64,000 bases of DNA from Oceanobacillus sojae (GCF_007991515.1 NZ_BJYM01000013.1:110940-174939); one strand, 5' to 3'; numbered from the stretch's first letter, positions 15,786-24,860 are shown. A program made the numbers and translations. The notes: generated from the sequence alone by a model not told the origin.

Positions 15786-16609
15786 TGGAACAAAAACTGA
15801 CTAAAAGAGATTTATGGAAGTTGTTCATGCGATTAAACACCATGCGAATCACATTGAACTATGAAACATTACAGGGTGTCGGATTTATGCGTGCCATTGC
15901 TCCTGTATTAGAAAAAACATATACCGATAAAGAAGAATTATCCGATGCAATGAGACGACACACTCAATTTTATAATTCTCATGTTAACGGTGATGCAGTA
16001 ATCTTAGCAGTTACGGCTGCTATGGAGGAATCAACAGGACCAGATGAAAAAGAAGGAATTAATTCATTGAAAACTGGTCTCATGGGTCCATTGGCTGGAC
16101 TGGGTGACAGTCTGATTAAATTCACATGGGTACCAATCATCGGCAGTATCGGAGCATCCTTAGCTTTCAGCGGAAGTATTATTGGACCTATTCTGATGTT
16201 TATTCTTTATAATATCGTGAACATTGGCCTTAGATATTATGCTATTGTATATGGATACAAAAAGGGTATTGGCTTCCTGAATGACAACCAGGAAAGCAAT
16301 TTAATTCAAAGAATTTCCACGATGGCTAATGTCGTTGGACTGATGGTCGTCGGCGCACTTATTTCAACGATAATCAAGGTGCAGACCCCCTTAGAAATAT
16401 CAACGGGATCCAGTGTCACCGGTGAAGTTGGAGAGAACGTCATTGCTATCCAGGAAATGCTTGATCAAATTATGCCATCTGTTTTAAGTCTGGCAGTTAC
16501 GATTACTGTTTACCATGTTCTCAAGAAAACAAAAGGCTCTCACGCGGCCATGATTATTGTCATTATGATGCTTCTGACAATAGCCTTAACTTATTTTGGA
16601 ATCTTATAG
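15785..16609 (+). CDS. PTS mannose-family EIID
   Basis: A 274-residue protein found only in mannose-type PTS complexes. It opens with KRDLWKLFMRLNTMRITLNYE and carries MGPLAGLGDSLIKFTWVP and a single membrane anchor near the C-terminus. The TAATG junction with the IIC gene gives translational coupling. It is the last gene of the operon and is followed by a strong terminator. Confidence 0.92.
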   Translation: MEQKLTKRDLWKLFMRLNTMRITLNYETLQGVGFMRAIAPVLEKTYTDKEELSDAMRRHTQFYNSHVNGDAVILAVTAAMEESTGPDEKEGINSLKTGLMGPLAGLGDSLIKFTWVPIIGSIGASLAFSGSIIGPILMFILYNIVNIGLRYYAIVYGYKKGIGFLNDNQESNLIQRISTMANVVGLMVVGALISTIIKVQTPLEISTGSSVTGEVGENVIAIQEMLDQIMPSVLSLAVTITVYHVLKKTKGSHAAMIIVIMMLLTIALTYFGIL

Positions 16610-16678
16610 AGGATGGCTTACAGATAATTGGATAAAATATGGCGTCATTAACATTTTAAAAATATTAGTGAAGCTCAA

Positions 16679-16719
16679 AGTCTGAAACGTTGGAAAATCT
16701 TCGTTTCAGGCTTTTTTTA
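16679..16719 (+). terminator. terminator of the mannose-type PTS operon
   Basis: AGTCTGAAACG pairs with CGTTTCAGGCT, including one G-T pair, followed by a run of T to 16719. Confidence 0.88.
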
Positions 16720-16773
16720 CTGTCATCGCGGTTCCTTGCTAAGAATCGCACGGTTATATGTTTTACACATCCA

Positions 16774-16811
16774 AAAACCTGGATAAACAATTTAGTTTGT
16801 TCACCCAGGTT
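16774..16811 (-). terminator. terminator of the 16846-17862 gene
   Basis: AACCTGG (16776-16782) and CCAGGTT (16805-16811) form the stem, with a T-run on the minus strand. Confidence 0.8.
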
Positions 16812-16845
16812 CTATCAGTCTGCATTACCCCATCATTCTTCTTTT

Positions 16846-17862
16846 TTACTTTAAATTTTTTACCCCTGTTTCTAACATTTCCATTTGCAGCAGCGTCTGC
16901 TCATCCGTAATAGTTTTATCCTTCCCATTTATCACAGCTTCGTACACATCATCGTATACTCTTCCGTAATCTCCATTGACGGATGGCACCTTTTCTTCAT
17001 GAATGGTCCCTTCTTCATCAATATAAGTCAGTACACCGTAATGATGGATGGTATCTATACCAAAATCCTTATTATCAGGCATATAAAATAGCTTTAAGTG
17101 CTCTTCCTGACGATCCTTTGTTTCTTTGATAAAGCACCCTTTGTTACCATGGACAACAAAGCTCGGTCTTTCCTTCAGCCTGAAATAACTGGATTTCACA
17201 GATACTTTTAACCTGCCGTAATATAGATCGAGATCGAAATAGTCATTCATTCTTCCCTGCCCCAGCAATTGTTTCACATCATAACGGATATCATCCGGCT
17301 TGCCGAAATAGCTGATAACCTGATCCAGCGTATGACAGCCATGTCCATATAGAAATGATGAATTGGGGTCAAAGGAATCGGCAGACTCCGGCACTTCAGG
17401 GCGGTAATAGTCATAGTGCATTTCCACCTCCAGCAAGTCCCCGATTTTCCCTTCTTCTATCACTTTTTGAACAGTTAAAAAATCACTATCAAAACGTCTG
17501 TTTTGATATGCCTGTACAATTAACCCTTTCTCTTTTGCCAACGCAAATATTTCTTTTGCCTGTCCGGAGGTTTCCATAAAAGGCTTTTCGACCAGACAGT
17601 GCTTATTATGTTCTAACACAAGTTTTGCGTATTCATAGTGGCTGTCGTGTTTTGTGCAAATCACAATGAGTTGAATTTCCTCATCCTGTAATAGTTCATT
17701 TAAATCAGAAGTATAATGAACCCCTTTAATCTTATCCCAGTTATCATGGTCAGGGTTTCTCCGATAAATTGTTTTCACCTTTATATTCTCTCTTTGCAGT
17801 ACGAATGGCAAATGGTATCTGTTTGTGCTTTTTCCATTTCCTATATAACCGATTGTAAGCAT
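16846..17862 (-). CDS. Gfo/Idh/MocA-family oxidoreductase
   Basis: A 338-residue dehydrogenase with N-terminal IGYIGNGKSTNRYHLPF, in which the Rossmann GxGxxx motif is followed by the RYHLPF seen in the YvaA/YulF/YgjR subgroup. The catalytic motif VEKPF lies near residue 95, and YGHGCHTLDQVISYFG supplies the active-site histidine. Members act on inositols, hexoses or uncharacterised keto-sugars. AGGAGG lies six bases before the ATG. It follows xylulokinase, separated by a terminator-like repeat (17941-18024), so it may be transcribed partly on its own. Confidence 0.88.
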   Translation of the reverse strand: MLTIGYIGNGKSTNRYHLPFVLQRENIKVKTIYRRNPDHDNWDKIKGVHYTSDLNELLQDEEIQLIVICTKHDSHYEYAKLVLEHNKHCLVEKPFMETSGQAKEIFALAKEKGLIVQAYQNRRFDSDFLTVQKVIEEGKIGDLLEVEMHYDYYRPEVPESADSFDPNSSFLYGHGCHTLDQVISYFGKPDDIRYDVKQLLGQGRMNDYFDLDLYYGRLKVSVKSSYFRLKERPSFVVHGNKGCFIKETKDRQEEHLKLFYMPDNKDFGIDTIHHYGVLTYIDEEGTIHEEKVPSVNGDYGRVYDDVYEAVINGKDKTITDEQTLLQMEMLETGVKNLK

Positions 17863-17947
17863 AGTGGCCTCCTAAAATAGATTTATATGCATTTTCTTCT
17901 ATTATTACTTATAACCGGGTTTGGGTCAAAGACTTCATACAGCATGA

Positions 17948-17998
17948 CAAAAAGTACCTCCTTCAATTGATAGATTATCTTGAAAGCAGGCACTTCTT
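17948..17998 (-). terminator. terminator-like hairpin, second member of the repeated pair
   Basis: AAGTACCT pairs with AGGCACTT with one mismatch, and CTTCAA pairs with TTGAAAG inside. On the minus strand a T-run follows. It lies after xylB. The block 17941-18024 is homologous to 9430-9515, sharing AAAAAGTACCTCCTTC exactly. Confidence 0.6.
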
Positions 17999-18044
17999 TT
18001 ATTGCATATCAATTTGTTAAAAAAGCCTGGATAAATATCTTTTC

Positions 18045-19565
18045 TCAATCATGTTTATTAACTGTTCCGCTTCGATATACCATCAGCTCATGATTGATCT
18101 GCTTGGTATTTGCATAGATAGATTGGTAGAGTGTAAATAATTTGCTGTACATTGTTACATTATCTCTGATTGGCTTTACTATTTGTTTTTCTTCTAAAAA
18201 TTCATTTGCACAGCTCGCCAATGAAGGAAACCATCCTAGCCCATAAGCTGCCAGCATTGCTGCTCCTAATCCAGGACCTTGTTCACTGTTTAACTTAATT
18301 ACATCTACACCAAAAATATCTGCTTGAATTTGCAGCCATAGATTGCTTTTCGCTCCACCACCAACAGATACAACAGTATCTATTTTCTTACCTTCCTGTC
18401 TAAACAGCTCCAGAGATTCATTCAAAGAGAATGTAATTCCTTCTATGACTGCTCTGGTAAAATTACTGCGTTCATGTGACCGGTCTATGCCAATAAAACT
18501 GCCGCGTATCGTTGAATCTACATGCGGAGTGCGCTCCCCTACTATATATGGTGTAAAAAGTAGTCCATTTGCTCCTATCGGCACATCTTCCGCTTCTTGT
18601 AACAGTTTTTCAAAAGCCGTTTCTGCTGCAAATTCATTTCTAAACCAAGATAAGCTATCACCTGCTCCCAATGTCACGCCCATTGTGTAATATGCATTGT
18701 CTGCAGCATGATTAAAATAATGTACAGCTCCATTAAAATTTTTGTCTCCAGACCCTTCATACGATAAAACAACGCCAGATGTCCCGATACTCACCATTGT
18801 CCTGTTCCCGGATAGAATACCAGATCCTACTGCACCGCAGGCATTATCTGCTCCTCCTGCAAAAACCTTTGTTTCTACACGCAAGCCTGTTCGTTCCGAA
18901 ACTGTTTCATGGATCATCCCCACCATCTCATGCGAGGATACAAGAGATGGACATAAATTTATATTTACATTCAATAGTTCACAGATTTCTCTGCTCCAAG
19001 ATCTGTTCTCTACGTCTAATAAAAGGGTTCCCGCAGCATCTGAATAGTCTGTATGTAACTTCCCCGTTAACCGAAAGCGCAAATAATCCTTTGGAAGTAA
19101 AAACAAGCTGGAGTTCTGATAATTTTCAGGCTCATTCTTTTTTACCCATAACAATTTCGGCAAAGTAAATCCTTCCAGTGCTATGTTTTTCGTTGCCTTG
19201 AGAAGTCTGCTTTTACCTAGTTTCTCCGTTATTTCCTGACATTCTGCCGTTGTCCGCGTATCATTCCATAGAATAGCTGGGCGGACTACCTCATGATTTG
19301 AGTTAAGTAAGATAAGCCCGTGCATCTGTCCTGAGAAACTTATCCCTTCAATATCCTCTACGTCACCGGAGAAATCAGCAACAAGCTCTGATAAACCAGC
19401 TATTGTTTGTTCAACCCAATCTTCCGGATTCTGTTCACTATAGCCGGGTTTTTCCTGTAATAACGGATATTCTTTAGATACTACCTGTTCTATCTCCCCT
19501 TGCTGGTTCACTAAAAGAAGCTTTACAGCACTTGTTCCCAAATCCACTCCAATGGCATATTTCAC
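18045..19565 (-). CDS. xylB: xylulokinase
   Basis: A 506-residue FGGY-family kinase that phosphorylates D-xylulose to xylulose 5-phosphate for the pentose phosphate pathway. It follows the Bacillus XylB sequence closely throughout: IGVDLGTSAVK at the start, GYSEQNPEDW, GISFSGQMHGL, LPKDYLRFRLTG, YSDAAGTLLLD, and VVSVGGGAKSNLWLQ near the C-terminus. The GTG at 19565 gives the usual start and sits ten bases after GGGAG; the GTG at 19574 is too close. It follows the lyxose-isomerase-like gene with a 228-base gap. Confidence 0.93.
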   Translation of the reverse strand: MKYAIGVDLGTSAVKLLLVNQQGEIEQVVSKEYPLLQEKPGYSEQNPEDWVEQTIAGLSELVADFSGDVEDIEGISFSGQMHGLILLNSNHEVVRPAILWNDTRTTAECQEITEKLGKSRLLKATKNIALEGFTLPKLLWVKKNEPENYQNSSLFLLPKDYLRFRLTGKLHTDYSDAAGTLLLDVENRSWSREICELLNVNINLCPSLVSSHEMVGMIHETVSERTGLRVETKVFAGGADNACGAVGSGILSGNRTMVSIGTSGVVLSYEGSGDKNFNGAVHYFNHAADNAYYTMGVTLGAGDSLSWFRNEFAAETAFEKLLQEAEDVPIGANGLLFTPYIVGERTPHVDSTIRGSFIGIDRSHERSNFTRAVIEGITFSLNESLELFRQEGKKIDTVVSVGGGAKSNLWLQIQADIFGVDVIKLNSEQGPGLGAAMLAAYGLGWFPSLASCANEFLEEKQIVKPIRDNVTMYSKLFTLYQSIYANTKQINHELMVYRSGTVNKHD

Positions 19566-19574
19566 TTTTTCCAC

Positions 19575-19793
19575 GCTCCCTGCCGATCCTGATAATTATT
19601 TGATAACAGTAAAGAAGCTAAGATAGAACCGTATTGCACATATGCCGTTTGCATTGATTTCCATTCTATATGCATACACGTTTCCTAACCTTAGCATCTC
19701 TCTCTTGACCGAAATTGCTGCTCATGTCTAATCCTATCTTTCACAAAAAGGGGAATCTCCTTCTATCTTAGCTGCTATGACTACCGTTTTTAA
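19575..19793. other. gap between lyxose isomerase-like gene and xylB with a long-range inverted repeat
   Basis: No ORF is supported. GCTAAGATAGAA (19617-19628) and TTCTATCTTAGC (19761-19772) form a perfect 12-bp inverted repeat 132 bases apart, bracketing most of the gap. There is no strong terminator. It could fold as a long intercistronic stem that affects xylB expression or mRNA stability. Confidence 0.35.
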
Positions 19794-20312
19794 CTATACT
19801 CTTTGAACAGAAGGGTCAGAAAAGATATCACTGGCATCATCACTGGTTGTCGAAAACTCACTGATTACCGCTCCCTTTGGCCCTGCCTGAAACCAATGCA
19901 AAACATTAGGAGAAATCGTGAACTGATCGCCTGGATAGAGGATATGTTCTTCCCGCGCTGTATAAAAATCTTCTTTTCCTTCAGGTACAGTTGCCTGAAT
20001 AGCAGAAGATTTATCTCCTTCTACATAGAGATAGACTTTTCCATAACGGCATCGAAATGTCTCCAATTTCCCTTTCCTACCTTTAACAGGTGGATGACGA
20101 TGCTCAGGACATGTCTGATTTGGCAACAGGACCATTTCTTTTGCGCAATAATGTGCATTGTTTTCATATACAACAAGATTCAGCGCTTCTTCTCGCAAAT
20201 TTCTCAACCCAAAATCCGCTATCTCTAAATTTTTTACTTCCAGCGGGGTCAGAACGATACCCGCTTTTTGAAAATATTCCAAGACCTGTCTTTGATAATC
20301 TTTCATTTCCAT
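19794..20312 (-). CDS. D-lyxose ketol-isomerase-like cupin
   Basis: A 172-residue cupin of the D-lyxose isomerase family (YdaE/PF07385-like). The metal-binding segment CPEHRHPP supplies two histidines and a glutamate, and LHWFQAGPKGAVISEFS supplies the later histidine and glutamate. Known members interconvert D-lyxose with D-xylulose, or D-mannose with D-fructose. The next gene, xylulokinase, would phosphorylate xylulose, so lyxose use is a coherent guess. The ATG at 20312 has GAGTGGG seven bases upstream; the ATG at 20306 is a weaker option. It begins 15 bases after the IIC stop. Confidence 0.82.
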   Translation of the reverse strand: MEMKDYQRQVLEYFQKAGIVLTPLEVKNLEIADFGLRNLREEALNLVVYENNAHYCAKEMVLLPNQTCPEHRHPPVKGRKGKLETFRCRYGKVYLYVEGDKSSAIQATVPEGKEDFYTAREEHILYPGDQFTISPNVLHWFQAGPKGAVISEFSTTSDDASDIFSDPSVQRV

Positions 20313-20326
20313 TATTACACCCACTC

Positions 20327-21424
20327 TTAAGAAATTCTCAAATCGGATATATCTATATCTGCTTCTTCATGTTCTTTCACTTTATTTTCCTGAGCATCTG
20401 TAACCGGCTTTTTCAGAATGATTAGTGCAATCGCAGTTGCCAATGATCCAATGAGTAATGCAGCAATAAAACCAATTGGATTTTCCATTGTCGGCAATGC
20501 AAACATTCCTCCTGCAGGAATGCGTGAATCTGCTGCCCAAAGCATACTCAGACCACCACCGATGCCGCCACCAATTCCTGTAGCGACCACACAGCGGATA
20601 ATATCATTCATAACAATCGGGAAACATCCCTCTGTAATTTGACAAATCCCCATTGGAAAAGCCGTTTTAAGTGTTTCCACTTCCAGTTTTGTATATATTT
20701 TTTTCCGAAATAGCTTAGAAATAAAATATGCCATCGTCATTCCAAATGGTGTTACCATAGATGCCAGAATTAAAACGGTAATAGGTTCATAGATTCCTTC
20801 ACTGAATAAGGTAAACACGAATGAAAAGACAATTTTATTAATAGGTCCACCATAATCAATCGATGACAAGACACCTATAATCACTCCATAAAGAAATAGA
20901 GAAGATGTGTTCAAGTTACCAAGATAAGCAGTTAAATACTCTGTAAAAACAGAAATAGGTGTACCTATGATATAAAACATTATCAGTCCCGCAAGCGCTG
21001 CTCCCAGAAACGGTATGATCAATGTAGGCATCAAGCCTTCCATCCATTTCGGTACTTTCACATATTTCTTGATAAATTGAACAAGATACCCTGCAATATA
21101 ACCACCCAGCAATCCTCCTAAAAATCCAGCTCCAATACTGCTGGATACCATTCCTACAATAATCCCAGGAGCAATCCCCGGTTTATCCGCGATAGAGAAG
21201 GATATCGCCGTAGCTGCAACCATCGGCAGCAGACCTAAGCCCAAATTCCCCATAGTAGTTAATGTATCAGCAAAAGTAAATCCCGCACTAAAGTCTTCTA
21301 TATTTTGTCCGCCTAATATATTTCCTATTGCCAACAGGAAACCTGCTCCCACAACGACAGGTAAGAAAAAAGAAATCGCTGTCATCATATGTTTTTTCAA
21401 TTCCATTTTTTTTAACATCGACAT
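20327..21424 (-). CDS. PTS fructose-family EIIC (stand-alone)
   Basis: A 365-residue membrane protein. It opens with TAISFFLPVVVGAGFLLAIGN and has the family substrate motif SSIDYGGPINK, plus QITEGCFPIVMND, the fructose-type equivalent of the glutamate-containing sugar-binding loop. About nine membrane segments; the tail EEADIDISDLRIS is hydrophilic. IIA, IIB and IIC are all separate proteins here. It imports and phosphorylates a sugar, probably giving a ketose 1-phosphate for the aldolase in the same operon. AGAGGTTAG precedes the ATG. Confidence 0.9.
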   Translation of the reverse strand: MSMLKKMELKKHMMTAISFFLPVVVGAGFLLAIGNILGGQNIEDFSAGFTFADTLTTMGNLGLGLLPMVAATAISFSIADKPGIAPGIIVGMVSSSIGAGFLGGLLGGYIAGYLVQFIKKYVKVPKWMEGLMPTLIIPFLGAALAGLIMFYIIGTPISVFTEYLTAYLGNLNTSSLFLYGVIIGVLSSIDYGGPINKIVFSFVFTLFSEGIYEPITVLILASMVTPFGMTMAYFISKLFRKKIYTKLEVETLKTAFPMGICQITEGCFPIVMNDIIRCVVATGIGGGIGGGLSMLWAADSRIPAGGMFALPTMENPIGFIAALLIGSLATAIALIILKKPVTDAQENKVKEHEEADIDISDLRIS

Positions 21425-21471
21425 AAAGCTAACCTCTCTTCTTTTTGAAGCTAGTGAAGTTGTGTGGCACC

Positions 21472-21786
21472 TTAAGCAGGAGCCACAACTTCTTCTACTT
21501 TTTTGATAAATTTATTTGGAGATTTAATAACTAAGTCTGTCGGTACTTCAATGGTTTTCTTTCCTTTAAAACGATTTTTACCGTTAATTTTGACATCTGC
21601 AGCGATAACCACTACGTCAGCCTCTTTAATTTGCTCTTCTGTCAAATTATCCTGTGTTCCAATCGTCCCCTGTGTTTCTACAAAAATAGAATGTCCGGCT
21701 TCTTGTGCTGCTTTCATTAACTTTTCTTTCGCAATATACGTATGAGCAATTCCAGCTGTACAAGCTGCTACACCTACAATATTCAT
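21472..21786 (-). CDS. PTS fructose-family EIIB
   Basis: A 104-residue domain protein with the motif VGVAACTAGIAHTYIA, putting the phosphorylated cysteine at residue 9, followed by VETQGTIGTQD. Length and sequence match a single FruA-type IIB domain. Its ATG overlaps the aldolase stop by four bases (ATGA), so translation is coupled. It hands phosphate to the sugar at the IIC protein. Confidence 0.92.
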   Translation of the reverse strand: MNIVGVAACTAGIAHTYIAKEKLMKAAQEAGHSIFVETQGTIGTQDNLTEEQIKEADVVVIAADVKINGKNRFKGKKTIEVPTDLVIKSPNKFIKKVEEVVAPA

Positions 21787-22682
21787 ACAAGTACCCCCTT
21801 TATGGCAGCTTCAGACTGATAAAACGGAACGGTATTTTCTGCCTTAAATAATTTAATTTTTTGTTCTGCCACTTTCTTTGTTTCTTCCATGCAAGGCGGG
21901 AATAATACATTAGGTTCACGAATCTCATTGTTACCACTATTCAAAATTTCCCGCAGCTTATTTGCAAATACAATTTTTATATCACTGGAGATATTTATCT
22001 TGCAAATCCCCATTTCAACTGAACGAACAAGCTCCTGGTCTGGATTACTGGAGCCACCATGCAACACGAGAGGAATATCTACACGTTTGGCTGTCTCTTC
22101 TAAAATATCTAAACGAAGCTTAGGGTCCACATTTTTCGGATAGATTCCATGGGCAGTACCTATTGCAATGGCCAAGGAATCCACCCCTGTACGTTCAACA
22201 AATTCTTTGGCAGTTTCAGGATCTGTATAAACAACTTCTGAGACTCCACCTTCTACTGTATTTCCAGTGTCACCAATCGTTCCTAATTCTGCCTCTACTG
22301 CCACACCAGCTGCATGCGCTGCCTCTACTACCTTTTGTGTGATTTCGATATTTTCTTCAAAAGGCAGGTGGGAAGCGTCAATCATGACAGAGGTAAAACC
22401 TAATCGAATCGCTTTCATGACTTGTTCAAAAGAAGCCCCATGATCCAGATGGATACAAACTGGAATAGTTGTCTTATTGGCAGCCGCTTTCACCTGACCA
22501 ATAAAACTGTCTGTTAAAAAGGCTAATTCATCTGGATGTATTGCCATCATTAGTGGTGCATTCAGTTTTTCACAGCTTTCCAGAGTTGCATTAAAAAGTT
22601 GACCTGATCCTGCGTTAAAAGCTGGTACTGCGAAATGATGTTTTTGCGCTACCTCTAATAGTTCTTTTCCATTGATTAACAT
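21783..22682 (-). CDS. class II ketose-bisphosphate-type aldolase
   Basis: A 299-residue zinc aldolase of the Fba/GatY/KbaY family. IHLDHGA (residues 78-84) gives the catalytic aspartate and a zinc histidine, AIGTAHGIYP and VLHGGSS give the other two histidines, and NISSDIK is the phosphate-binding segment. It should cleave a ketose phosphate to dihydroxyacetone phosphate and an aldehyde. Encoded between IIA and IIB of a fructose-type PTS, it probably acts on the PTS product, possibly a ketose 1-phosphate. The ATG at 22682 lies eight bases after GGGGAG; the TTG at 22688 is too close. Confidence 0.88.
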   Translation of the reverse strand: MLINGKELLEVAQKHHFAVPAFNAGSGQLFNATLESCEKLNAPLMMAIHPDELAFLTDSFIGQVKAAANKTTIPVCIHLDHGASFEQVMKAIRLGFTSVMIDASHLPFEENIEITQKVVEAAHAAGVAVEAELGTIGDTGNTVEGGVSEVVYTDPETAKEFVERTGVDSLAIAIGTAHGIYPKNVDPKLRLDILEETAKRVDIPLVLHGGSSNPDQELVRSVEMGICKINISSDIKIVFANKLREILNSGNNEIREPNVLFPPCMEETKKVAEQKIKLFKAENTVPFYQSEAAIKGVLV

Positions 22683-22684
22683 AT

Positions 22685-23176
22685 TCAATACTCCCCATTT
22701 CTTTTTTTATTTTTTGTAAACAGTTCAATAACTTCTTCTTCAGACCTTGCATTTTTTAAGCGTTCTAAAAAGTCTTCATCTGCCAAGAAAATAGCTACTT
22801 GCTGCAACAGCAAAATATGTGTTGTGTTTGCATCGCTGTCTTGAACGGCGAATAAAATTATCGCGTTCACCGGTTTATCATCAAGTGATTCCCACGAGAT
22901 ATTATTTTTACTAATTCCAACTGCAATTCGTGTTTTGAGAACACTGCCAGATTTGCCATGCGGAATCGCAATGCCATTTCCCAGCCCAGTTGCTCCCTCT
23001 TTTTCTCTTAGAAATACATCCTTTATAAATGCCTCTTGATCCGTTAAACACCCCCCTTCATATAAAAGATCTGTTAGCTCATAAATTACACCTTCCTTTG
23101 TCGTTGCCTCTAAATCTACTGTAATAAGCTCTTTCTTTATTACTTTTTGCAAGTCGATGGTTTCTAATTGTTCCAT
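22685..23176 (-). CDS. PTS fructose-family EIIA
   Basis: A 163-residue phosphocarrier with GATGLGNGIAIPHG, placing the active histidine at residue 73, and the usual NAIILFAVQDSD strand after it. The start shares one base with the regulator's stop codon (TAATG). It feeds the stand-alone IIB, and by analogy it or HPr may also phosphorylate the PRD regulator encoded just upstream. Confidence 0.92.
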   Translation of the reverse strand: MEQLETIDLQKVIKKELITVDLEATTKEGVIYELTDLLYEGGCLTDQEAFIKDVFLREKEGATGLGNGIAIPHGKSGSVLKTRIAVGISKNNISWESLDDKPVNAIILFAVQDSDANTTHILLLQQVAIFLADEDFLERLKNARSEEEVIELFTKNKKRNGEY

Positions 23177-24651
23177 TACGACATCTCTCCTAACATTTGT
23201 TTGACTCTTCCCTCATCCTGTTTGGTAAATACAGCATTAACTAAAATGGACGGCGTTGGCAACTCCTCATTTAAATGAATGGTCGTCAGAATCAGATCAA
23301 TATTTTTATACTTATCGATATTTTTTACGAATTGCCGCTGTGATAGCACCGCTACAATTTCCAGGTCCGGGAAGGCTTTATTTACTTTGACCTTCAGTAA
23401 TTCTGAGGTTCCGACCCCGCTGCTGCACATAATCAGTACTCTACGTTTCACTTCTAATAACTCTTTATATTTCACAAAGTAAACAGTTAGAAATCCTATT
23501 TCATCTTCCGAAATTTTGTTTAGGTGAAACTTTCTGCAAGCTTTTTGCGCAGCCTCCTTAACCTTCTGAAATGTATCTGTATACTCTACTTTGATATCCT
23601 CTAACAAATCATTCTGAATCATGATTTCATTCTTCAAACGATATAATAACGGTCCCATATGCTTGTATAAATCCTTCTTATTAATTTCTCCAAGCTGCTG
23701 AATACCTATATTTCTTCCGGCTTCCAGCGAAAAAAAACCTGTCACTTCTTTTATAAGATCTCCACTGATTGGTGTACGGATAGATTGTCCAGCTATACGG
23801 GATGAAATCAGATATTGAAATAAATAAAATATCTCTATATCTGGCAGACTCGTACACAGATAGTTTTCTATTTTTTGAATGAACTTTTTAGAAATATGAT
23901 AGAACTCTTTATAATCCTCCGTTAATTTCTGCTCTTCCTCATCCAGGAATCCATCCTCACTTTCCCGCGGCCTCCCTCCATCTCGAAAGCGTTTCACAAG
24001 AATATAAATATGTGACAGTATGTTCATTTTATATGGATAAGGGATTCCTCCTTCAAAGCACGCCTCCAGCTTTTCTAACAGTGACGTAATAAAGTTGATA
24101 TCTACTGGACTGATTTGGTGTTCGACAGTAGTAAATTGATCATCTATCAAATCATTACTGCTGATAAGCATATTCACTACTTTGCGTATTGTTTTTTCAT
24201 GGCCTTCAATAGAAATATATTTACCGTTTCTAATCAGATTCAGATCGTTTTGCTTTAAAAAGCTTTCTATTCTGGATAAATCATTACTAATTACGGAATC
24301 GCTTACAAAATAAGCACCAAAAGCTTCATCTATCCTGATTCGCTTCGGTGATCTAAACAGTAAAGATACAATAATATTATTTCTTCGGCTCAAAGGTTCA
24401 CTAGCAGCTGTTCTTATTCCATTATTCTCTACAACCTGCTCTAAATATCTATCATAAATTAAGTCGAAACCTTTTCCGGAGCTGGATATAATAATATCTC
24501 CTTCTAAAGATGCTTCATTAATCTTTCGAATCGTCCGGTAAACAGTCTTCGTTGAGATATCACAAAATCCAGCTATTTCTTGAGCTGTCAGCGTTGTTCC
24601 TTGCTTAATAAAAACTTCTATTAATTGGCGCTCTCTTTTGCTTAGCTGCAT
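23176..24651 (-). CDS. PRD-containing transcriptional regulator (BglG/ManR-like) with EIIB domain
   Basis: A 491-residue regulator. N-terminal winged helices (LTAQEIAGFCDISTKTVYRT, then a second helix-turn-helix with YFVSDSVISNDLSRIE) are followed by two PRD modules around residues 190-400 and a C-terminal EIIB-like domain with VLIMCSSGVGTSELLK carrying a cysteine. No EIIA domain follows, unlike LicR or ManR. PRD histidines are normally phosphorylated by HPr and EII proteins, so activity tracks sugar supply. It heads the operon and is coupled to the IIA gene. AGGAGG precedes the ATG. Confidence 0.9.
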   Translation of the reverse strand: MQLSKRERQLIEVFIKQGTTLTAQEIAGFCDISTKTVYRTIRKINEASLEGDIIISSSGKGFDLIYDRYLEQVVENNGIRTAASEPLSRRNNIIVSLLFRSPKRIRIDEAFGAYFVSDSVISNDLSRIESFLKQNDLNLIRNGKYISIEGHEKTIRKVVNMLISSNDLIDDQFTTVEHQISPVDINFITSLLEKLEACFEGGIPYPYKMNILSHIYILVKRFRDGGRPRESEDGFLDEEEQKLTEDYKEFYHISKKFIQKIENYLCTSLPDIEIFYLFQYLISSRIAGQSIRTPISGDLIKEVTGFFSLEAGRNIGIQQLGEINKKDLYKHMGPLLYRLKNEIMIQNDLLEDIKVEYTDTFQKVKEAAQKACRKFHLNKISEDEIGFLTVYFVKYKELLEVKRRVLIMCSSGVGTSELLKVKVNKAFPDLEIVAVLSQRQFVKNIDKYKNIDLILTTIHLNEELPTPSILVNAVFTKQDEGRVKQMLGEMS

Positions 24652-24733
24652 ATTTGTTAACCTCCTTGATTAATACTATATCTTAAATTAAAGAGCATGC
24701 ATTTCATTAGGTGTCCATTATGACAGACATTTT

Positions 24734-24747
24734 TAAAACGCTTGCAA
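24734..24747 (-). promoter_or_regulatory. possible cre (CcpA) site upstream of the fructose-like PTS operon
   Basis: Read on the minus strand the site is TGCAAGCGTTTTAA, matching the cre consensus TGWNANCGNTNWCA at 12 of 14 positions, about 85 bases upstream of the regulator start. A sugar operon with catabolite control would be expected. Confidence 0.35.
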
Positions 24748-24814
24748 AATATAGCTTTAAACCAATGAAGTACAGAAATCCTCTTTGAAATGTATTCTAT
24801 CTTTCACTTATAAA

Positions 24815-24860
24815 AATAAAAAATGCCATTCAATTCTCAGCTCGAATCGAACAGCATTTT
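24815..24860 (-). terminator. terminator after the 52-codon gene and licR-like gene
   Basis: AAATGC and GCATTT close a stem that also pairs CAATTC with GAATCG imperfectly. The minus strand continues with a T-rich run. Confidence 0.7.
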
